This document shows positions 7,140-11,312 of a stretch of 11,312 nt of DNA, piece after piece; position 1 is the first letter of the stretch; each line of letters begins with the position of its first letter. This DNA comes from an uncultured Bacteroidota bacterium (GTDB lineage Bacteria; Bacteroidota; Bacteroidia; Chitinophagales; Chitinophagaceae), in the NCBI GenBank assembly GCA_903933995.1, contig CAIZMD010000771.1, forward strand, positions 1 through 11,312. The letters are read 5' to 3'. A model generated the notes under the pieces. It was not told where the DNA came from. It worked only from the letters and a program-made list of their open reading frames with translations, and did no database searches. Position numbers and translations under genes: made by a program.

Positions 7140-7868
7140 TTAAAGAGATTCAAATCTTGTTTCTACAAAACGCCAGTTTACTGCATTCCACCAAGCATTA
7201 ATATAATCAGGGCGTTTGTTCTGGTATTTCAAATAATATGCGTGTTCCCAAACGTCCAAACCAAGAACAGGTGTGCCTTTGAGCTCACTTAGATCCATTA
7301 AAGGGTTGTCTTGGTTAGGTGTTGAACCAACTACTAATTTTTTGTCAGCATTCAATACCAACCAAGCCCAGCCACTTCCAAAACGATTCTTTCCAGCGTC
7401 TGTGAATTGTGTTTTAAATGCTTCTATGGATCCAAAGGATTGTGCAATAGCAGCGGCTAATTTTCCTTGTGGTTGTTGATTGGTTGGGGCACTCATGCAC
7501 TGCCAGAATAATTCGTGGTTATAATGACCGCCAGCATTGTTGCGCATCTTGGCAGAATATTTAGAAACACCACGTAATAAGTTTTCCAAACTGGTAGCAT
7601 TGGTATCTACTTTTTCTGCTACCAAGGCATCGGCCAAATTTTTGGCATAAGTAGCAGCGTGTTTGGTATAATGGATTTCCATGGTCATGGCATCAATTAC
7701 GGGTTCCAATGCCTTATAATCATAGGGCAGGGGTTGTTGCACAAATGGATTGGGTGCAAACCCTGTTCCAGCTATGGATGGCAAAACCGTTAATGATAAT
7801 CCAGCAGCTAGTGCAGCTTTACCAGTATTGGCAATAAAATCTCTGCGGCTATGTTGTTTGTTTTCCAT
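7140..7868 (-). CDS. sod: Exported Fe/Mn superoxide dismutase with Tat leader
   Basis: The enzyme converts superoxide to oxygen and hydrogen peroxide. Residues 45-242 cover both SOD domains with all four metal ligands: H66 in E-I-H-Y-T-K-H, H118 in N-N-A-G-G-H-Y-N-H, and D205 and H209 in D-V-W-E-H-A-Y. The Mn-type signature is present: Gly in N-N-A-G-G and Gln186 in N-Q-D-N-P-L, in place of the early Gln of FeSOD, so Mn or dual-metal use is likely. The first 40 residues are an added leader: the twin-arginine motif S-R-R-D-F-I (7-12), a weakly hydrophobic Ala/Leu stretch (18-33), and a possible cleavage site after G-F-A (36-38). This suggests Tat export of a folded, metal-loaded enzyme to the periplasm. 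Start ATG at 7868 is 9 bp after the permease gene stop. Confidence 0.93.
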   Translation of the reverse strand: MENKQHSRRDFIANTGKAALAAGLSLTVLPSIAGTGFAPNPFVQQPLPYDYKALEPVIDAMTMEIHYTKHAATYAKNLADALVAEKVDTNATSLENLLRGVSKYSAKMRNNAGGHYNHELFWQCMSAPTNQQPQGKLAAAIAQSFGSIEAFKTQFTDAGKNRFGSGWAWLVLNADKKLVVGSTPNQDNPLMDLSELKGTPVLGLDVWEHAYYLKYQNKRPDYINAWWNAVNWRFVETRFESL

Positions 7869-7877
7869 GTGGTTGAT

Positions 7878-9323
7878 TTAAGGTTGTTCTTGACGGGGAC
7901 GTCTAAATTTAGCAATAAATAAGCGCAGTTCCTTGAAAGAACGATAATAGAATTCTTGGTTGAACAATTGTGAGTCACCCATGGCTTTAAAGGTTAGAAA
8001 TACGCCAATGGGAATTAAAATAAAGGTAGAGAGCCACATACCCACTAATGGAGAAGTAGCATTTGATTTTACAAATTTTTCACCAAATGTGTTAAAGAGG
8101 TGAAAGACCACAAAAAAGATGATGGCAAAAACCAAGGGTGTACCCAAACCACCTTTTCTAATAATGGAACCCAAGGGGGCACCTATCAAGAACAAAACCA
8201 AACAAGCTACTGATAAGGTCAACTTTCTATGCCATTCAATCTCGTGTAAACGCAGTGATGTAATCCTGATAGCATAGTCTTCTGCCATTACTCCCACATT
8301 CCCCTTGATACTGTTTAATTGGTTCTCAGCCCTTTCCTGTATAATAGATTTAATACTATCTGGAATAAGTTTGTCAAAGCTGCTGGCTTTCTTGATTTTT
8401 TTTGGATCCACTTTAGCCCAACCCGTATCGGTGTAGCGCGTGAAATTCAAATAGGGATTTACTTCTGCATTGGATTTTTTCAAGTAGATACTATCAATAT
8501 GGGAGATAGAATCAATGGCTGTGTTTAGTTGACGTATGCTCAACATTTTTGGATCATAGAAAGAACTATCACCCGATTTATTCATTTGAAAACTCTTGAG
8601 GTCAAAGAGTTTTTTATAAGACTTGAAACCCATTCTAATAAACTCTGTATTGCTAGTGCCCCTTGGTCCACGCTCTTGAATACGCCATCCATCTCTTAGA
8701 ATAAATTCCAAAAATTGTTGGTCCTTACTAATACGCATTACCCCACTTTGAGCAATAATCATATGGTCTTGTAATCCACCATTTTTTTCAAAGATCACCA
8801 CGTCATGAATAATGCTATCGTTCTTTTCCTTGCTCCCTAATTTTAAAACATAGCCATCAATCTTGTCATAGAAGACCCCAGGTTTAATATCCAATGCGGG
8901 TTTTGATACAATGATATTGTACTTGAGTGCTGCTAGTTTTAATTGGGTTACCGGAATAATATTATTGGCAAACAAAAAGGCCAGCCCACTGATAAACAGG
9001 GTAATGACCAAGAGTGGACGCATAAAACGCAAGAGTGGAATACCTGCGGCTTTAATGGCTACCAGTTCAAAGCTTTCTCCTAGGTTTCCAAATGTCATGA
9101 TAGAAGAAAAAAGCAGGGCTAGGGGTAGGGCAGTTGGAATCCAAAATAAGGTAACCAATCCTACCAGTTTTAATACCGTAAACAAATCCAATCCCTTGCC
9201 CACCAAGTCATCAATATACAACCAGAAGAATTGCATGGTGAGAACAAACAAGGAAATGGCAAAAGCCCCAATAAAGGGGCCAATAAAAGATCGTATAATG
9301 AGAATATCCAGTTTTTTTATCAC
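7878..9323 (-). CDS. LptF/LptG-family permease of the LPS export system
   Basis: LptF and LptG form the membrane part of the LptB2FG ABC transporter that pulls lipopolysaccharide out of the inner membrane. The 481 residues show the family plan: a transmembrane helix at about 13-36, two or more at about 48-78 and 100-122, a large periplasmic domain (about 125-365), and three helices near the end (about 370-390, 400-420, 430-450). The hallmark E-L-V-A-I-K-A-A-G-I (86-95), the coupling helix that contacts LptB, is clear. Which of the two paralogs it is cannot be settled without comparison, so no symbol is given. The start is GTG at 9323; a stop four codons upstream in frame leaves no earlier choice. 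The periplasmic domain is larger than in the E. coli proteins. It heads the SOD-OsmC-CDF cluster. Confidence 0.93.
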   Translation of the reverse strand: MIKKLDILIIRSFIGPFIGAFAISLFVLTMQFFWLYIDDLVGKGLDLFTVLKLVGLVTLFWIPTALPLALLFSSIMTFGNLGESFELVAIKAAGIPLLRFMRPLLVITLFISGLAFLFANNIIPVTQLKLAALKYNIIVSKPALDIKPGVFYDKIDGYVLKLGSKEKNDSIIHDVVIFEKNGGLQDHMIIAQSGVMRISKDQQFLEFILRDGWRIQERGPRGTSNTEFIRMGFKSYKKLFDLKSFQMNKSGDSSFYDPKMLSIRQLNTAIDSISHIDSIYLKKSNAEVNPYLNFTRYTDTGWAKVDPKKIKKASSFDKLIPDSIKSIIQERAENQLNSIKGNVGVMAEDYAIRITSLRLHEIEWHRKLTLSVACLVLFLIGAPLGSIIRKGGLGTPLVFAIIFFVVFHLFNTFGEKFVKSNATSPLVGMWLSTFILIPIGVFLTFKAMGDSQLFNQEFYYRSFKELRLFIAKFRRPRQEQP

Positions 9324-9345
9324 GGTCCTTGCTTAATATTGCCAA

Positions 9346-9972
9346 ATGAGCAAGGCAAAAGTAAGGCTTTCGGCAAAGGAACAGGAATTGGTAGTGAATG
9401 CCGATTGGATTTTAACAAAGAATGCCATAATTCAAAAGGTGAATGCGTTTTTTGGGGAGGTCTGTGAATCCTACCAAGAGCTAGTGGCTAGCAATCCGGC
9501 ACTGGCAAATGATCCCGCTTTTGTCATTGCCCCCAAGATTTCTAAAGGCGACCAATATGAGGGTCTGCCCTGGGTCATGTTGGATTATCCTAGGGTATTT
9601 AGCGTTAAGGATGTTTTTGCGGTGAGAACTTTTTTCTGGTGGGGCAATCAAATGAGCATTACCCTACAACTGCAAGGCAAGTACCAAGAGTTTTATAGCA
9701 ATGCCATTCAGCAGTACTTTTTTCTAAGAGCGGGTAATCCACACGCCCAATACCCCTGGTATGTTTGTATCAACCCCGAAGACCCCTGGCAGCACCATTT
9801 TAGAGAAGATAATTATGTACCCGCTGCTCAGTTTCCTCCTGCAGCATTTGCGCAATTGCCCTTTCTCAAGTTGGCAAAAAAAATCCCACTGGAAGAGTGG
9901 GATGATATGGAATTCTTTTTACAAGAGACATTCAAGGACATACTGCTACTATTGGGCAATCAGACCATCTAA
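9346..9972 (+). CDS. Uncharacterised cytoplasmic protein, 208 aa
   Basis: I do not recognise a named family. The protein has no signal peptide and no membrane helix. An N-terminal helical part (about 8-50) is followed by the striking motif K-G-D-Q-Y-E-G-L-P-W-V-M-L-D-Y-P-R-V-F (67-85), then F-F-W-W-G (96-100) and a beta stretch. Next comes an aromatic-rich middle containing Y-P-W-Y-V (136-140) and D-P-W-Q-H-H (146-151), and the acidic helical C-terminus has E-E-W-D-D-M-E-F-F (183-191). Tryptophan, tyrosine and proline are unusually frequent. I have a memory of similar hypothetical proteins in Bacteroidota, but no function for them. Codon use resembles its neighbours, with no sign of transfer. 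Start ATG at 9346 is only 22 bp from the divergent permease start. A -7-like box TAATATTG (9334-9341, one mismatch) lies 4 bases before the ATG, so the mRNA could be nearly leaderless. Confidence 0.8.
   Translation: MSKAKVRLSAKEQELVVNADWILTKNAIIQKVNAFFGEVCESYQELVASNPALANDPAFVIAPKISKGDQYEGLPWVMLDYPRVFSVKDVFAVRTFFWWGNQMSITLQLQGKYQEFYSNAIQQYFFLRAGNPHAQYPWYVCINPEDPWQHHFREDNYVPAAQFPPAAFAQLPFLKLAKKIPLEEWDDMEFFLQETFKDILLLLGNQTI
9356..9363 (-). promoter_or_regulatory. Candidate -7 promoter element of the LptF/G permease operon
   Basis: The minus strand reads TACTTTTG, a perfect fit to TAnnTTTG. It would start transcription about 28 bases before the GTG at 9323. It lies inside the first codons of the divergent gene at 9346. 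A clear -33 TTG is not seen at the expected spacing, so confidence is moderate. Confidence 0.42.
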
Positions 9973-10005
9973 CCTTGTAGAAAAATTGCTAGAAATTTGT
10001 GCGAA

Positions 10006-10389
10006 TTAGGCTCCCAAGCGGTGGAATAATTCCTTTACTTGGTATTCCCATAATTGACTTTGATCCTTGATCTCATTTTTCTCAGCAAAATCTTTGATGA
10101 TTAAGATGGTTTGATTAGAGATCTCGGTTTTTTCTATTTTGAATTCAAAGTATTCGTTTTTCTCAGAATGTAACCAATGAAAACGGATAAATTTATCTTC
10201 ATCTTTATCCATTACTTCTGCTTTATCGGGTGCGCCTCCACTCCATGAGAAACTGTAAACATTCTCCCATTCATCAACCTTGTCTGCAAACCATTCTTGC
10301 AAACCTGCAGGTGTAGATAAAAATTCAAATAATATACCGGGGGAACATCTTACAGGGAACTCAATAGTAAATAGTTGCTTCTTGCTCAT
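10006..10389 (-). CDS. START-like (SRPBCC/AHSA1-type) domain protein
   Basis: The 127 residues form one small START-like/SRPBCC domain: a first strand (F-T-I-E-F-P-V), the helix S-P-G-I-L-F-E-F-L-S-T-P-A-G-L-Q-E-W-F-A (about 16-35), a central sheet with F-I-R-F-H-W and Y-F-E-F-K-I-E, and the C-terminal helix L-W-E-Y-Q-V-K-E-L-F-H-R-L-G-A. The L-x-E-W-F and closing-helix pattern match the AHSA1-like START proteins of Bacteroidota. Such domains bind hydrophobic ligands or a partner protein; the actual ligand here is unknown. ATG at 10389 gives the family start. It converges on the unknown gene with a 33-bp gap, and has a good candidate promoter upstream. No obvious terminator separates the two convergent stops. 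Confidence 0.85.
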   Translation of the reverse strand: MSKKQLFTIEFPVRCSPGILFEFLSTPAGLQEWFADKVDEWENVYSFSWSGGAPDKAEVMDKDEDKFIRFHWLHSEKNEYFEFKIEKTEISNQTILIIKDFAEKNEIKDQSQLWEYQVKELFHRLGA

Positions 10390-10424
10390 TAAATCTTATT
10401 TAGCGCAGGTCAATCGTAGTTGTG

Positions 10425-10455
10425 CAATAATATTAAATAATCCTTCGCATCCAAA
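10425..10455 (-). promoter_or_regulatory. Candidate promoter of the START-like gene
   Basis: On the minus strand TTTG (10455-10452) is followed, after 19 bases, by TATTATTG (10432-10425), which fits TAnnTTTG with one mismatch. The spacing is that of Bacteroidota promoters. The transcript would begin about 30 bases before the ATG at 10389. This is the best two-part promoter in the window. Confidence 0.45.
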
Positions 10456-10558
10456 TGTTTTTTTGGTAGAAGCACCCAATTATGGGCACTGTTTGGGATG
10501 GATGGAAAATATAAGGTTATAATGAATTGAAATTCAATAAGTTGAATAAAATTATTTT

Positions 10559-10589
10559 TTTGTAGAAGTTTCATTTTTTTGTTAAATTG
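10559..10589 (+). promoter_or_regulatory. Possible rpoD promoter
   Basis: TTTG (10559-10562) is followed by TTAAATTG (10582-10589) at 19 bases. The octamer differs from TAnnTTTG at two defined positions, so the match is weak, but the spacing is right. It would give a leader of about 90 bases before the rpoD start. Confidence 0.3.
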
Positions 10590-10683
10590 CTCTAGCATAC
10601 AGTGAAAAAGGAATCTGTGGCCCCACCCCTCCCAACGCATCGCCCGAACTTTTCGGATACTTATACCAATAAAACATGCATTT

Positions 10684-11312
10684 ATGAGTATGCGGCAGCT
10701 GAAGATTTCAAAATCTATCACCAACCGGGAATCTCAAAGCCTGGAAAAATACCTGCAAGAAATTGGCAAGGTAGAACTGATTTCTCCTGAGCAGGAGGTA
10801 GAATTGGCATTGAAAATCAAGAATGGAGACCAACGGGCATTAGACAGATTGGTCAAGTCCAACCTACGCTTTGTGGTATCTGTTGCCAAACAATATCAAA
10901 ACCAAGGACTAACCCTCCCAGACCTGATTAATGAAGGCAATTTAGGTCTGATCAAAGCAGCTTTGCGATTTGATGAAACAAGGGGATTTAAGTTCATTTC
11001 CTATGCCGTTTGGTGGATCAGACAGAGCATTTTGCAAGCTTTGGCAGAGCAAAGCCGGATTGTGCGCCTACCCTTGAACAAAGTGGGACTCACCAACCGG
11101 ATCAGCAAAGCTTATCAGCAGTTGGAACAGGAATACGAACGGGAGCCCAGCCCCGAAGAACTGGCTGAATTATTGGATTTGGGTATTGATGAGGTAACGG
11201 CCACCATGAATGTGGGTTTCCGCCACGTGAGCATGGATACCCCGCTCTCAGACGGGGAAGACGGCACCCTGATGGATTTGATGGAAAACCCCAATGCGGT
11301 TAAAACAGACGA
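10684..11312 (+). CDS. rpoD: Primary RNA polymerase sigma factor RpoD (3' truncated)
   Basis: The window shows about 209 residues of the housekeeping sigma-70 factor, which directs RNA polymerase to Bacteroidota promoters (TTTG and TAnnTTTG). Visible in order: region 1.2 (E-S-Q-S-L-E-K-Y-L-Q-E-I-G-K-V), regions 2.1-2.4 with N-L-R-F-V-V-S-V-A-K-Q-Y, D-L-I-N-E-G-N-L-G-L-I-K-A-A, R-F-D-E-T-R-G-F-K-F-I-S-Y-A-V-W-W-I-R-Q, and region 3 beginning with R-L-P-L-N-K-V-G. Region 4 lies past the right edge. Region 1.1 is missing, as is normal for the short (about 290 residue) sigma factor of this phylum. Start: the family start M-R-Q-L-K-I corresponds to ATG at 10690; an ATG two codons earlier (10684) is used here as the outer bound. 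The closest recalled match is the Chitinophagaceae form. Confidence 0.95.
   Translation, partial: MSMRQLKISKSITNRESQSLEKYLQEIGKVELISPEQEVELALKIKNGDQRALDRLVKSNLRFVVSVAKQYQNQGLTLPDLINEGNLGLIKAALRFDETRGFKFISYAVWWIRQSILQALAEQSRIVRLPLNKVGLTNRISKAYQQLEQEYEREPSPEELAELLDLGIDEVTATMNVGFRHVSMDTPLSDGEDGTLMDLMENPNAVKTD

Larger units (their letters stand above)
10390..10683. other. Intergenic region between the START-like gene and rpoD
   Basis: This 294-bp stretch has no gene I can support. The first part is AT-rich with T runs at 10554-10561 and 10574-10580. Then comes a C-rich patch (10621-10633) and a small hairpin CCGAA-CTT-TTCGG (10644-10656), about 27 bases before the rpoD ATG. It probably holds the divergent promoters of the START-like gene and rpoD and the rpoD 5' leader. 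No tRNA or known RNA motif is seen. Confidence 0.6.

Noticed and set aside
8911..9336. Plus-strand frame of 141 codons opposite the LptF/G permease
   Set aside because: Antisense to the N-terminal membrane helices of a clear family member; no independent support.
10410..10724. 104-codon minus-strand frame across the rpoD leader and start
   Set aside because: Overlaps the conserved rpoD start on the other strand, lies over promoter-like sequence and matches no family I know.
10602..10790. 62-codon GTG-start frame overlapping rpoD
   Set aside because: Out of frame with rpoD over more than 100 bases with no recognisable protein; kept only as a possible leader frame in the findings.
1..11312. 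CRISPR array, insertion sequence, phage or defence system
   Set aside because: No regularly spaced repeats, transposase, integrase or terminal inverted repeats were seen. Gene content is housekeeping or envelope-related with even base composition.

Overview
The window (about 11.3 kb) looks like ordinary chromosomal DNA of a Bacteroidota bacterium, most likely family Chitinophagaceae. The grounds are a short RpoD-type sigma factor that starts directly at MRQLKI without region 1.1, a DUF5916/CBM9-like outer-membrane protein, a VPS10/sortilin-type protein tail, a START-like (SRPBCC) protein of the Bacteroidota type, the absence of consistent Shine-Dalgarno sequences, and several Bacteroidota-type promoter elements (TAnnTTTG, in one case with an upstream TTTG at 19 bp). 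The placement rests on recalled family sequences, not on a search.

Layout. Bases 1-780 (+) are the C-terminal end of a large secreted beta-propeller (VPS10/sortilin-type) protein. It converges, across a shared hairpin terminator near 795-827, on a CBM9/DUF5916 outer-membrane protein gene (851-3082, -). The minus strand then carries seven more genes in a row. Read in the direction of transcription they are: LptF/LptG-family permease (start 9323), Tat-leader superoxide dismutase, OsmC-family protein, and CDF metal transporter, with gaps of 9, 8 and 18 bp (a likely operon); then M20 dipeptidase, S4-domain RNA-binding protein and trmD, with gaps of 5 and 10 bp (a second likely operon with its own candidate promoter in a 56-bp gap). 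A 117-bp spacer rich in palindromes separates trmD from the DUF5916 gene.

Divergent from the permease, only 22 bp away, is a plus-strand gene of unknown function (9346-9972). It faces a START-like domain gene (10006-10389, -). A 294-300 bp AT-rich leader follows, and the window ends inside the primary sigma factor gene rpoD (10684 onward, +, truncated at the right edge).

How the genes fit together: the permease-SOD-OsmC-CDF cluster combines LPS export with peroxide/superoxide detoxification and divalent-metal efflux, which suggests an envelope, oxidative and metal homeostasis unit. The dipeptidase-S4-trmD group joins peptide turnover with translation quality. I found no mobile element, CRISPR array, tRNA/rRNA or defence locus. 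I do not see a new multi-gene system here. The best leads are the unknown 208-residue protein, the altered metal site of the CDF transporter, and the palindrome cluster upstream of the DUF5916 gene.
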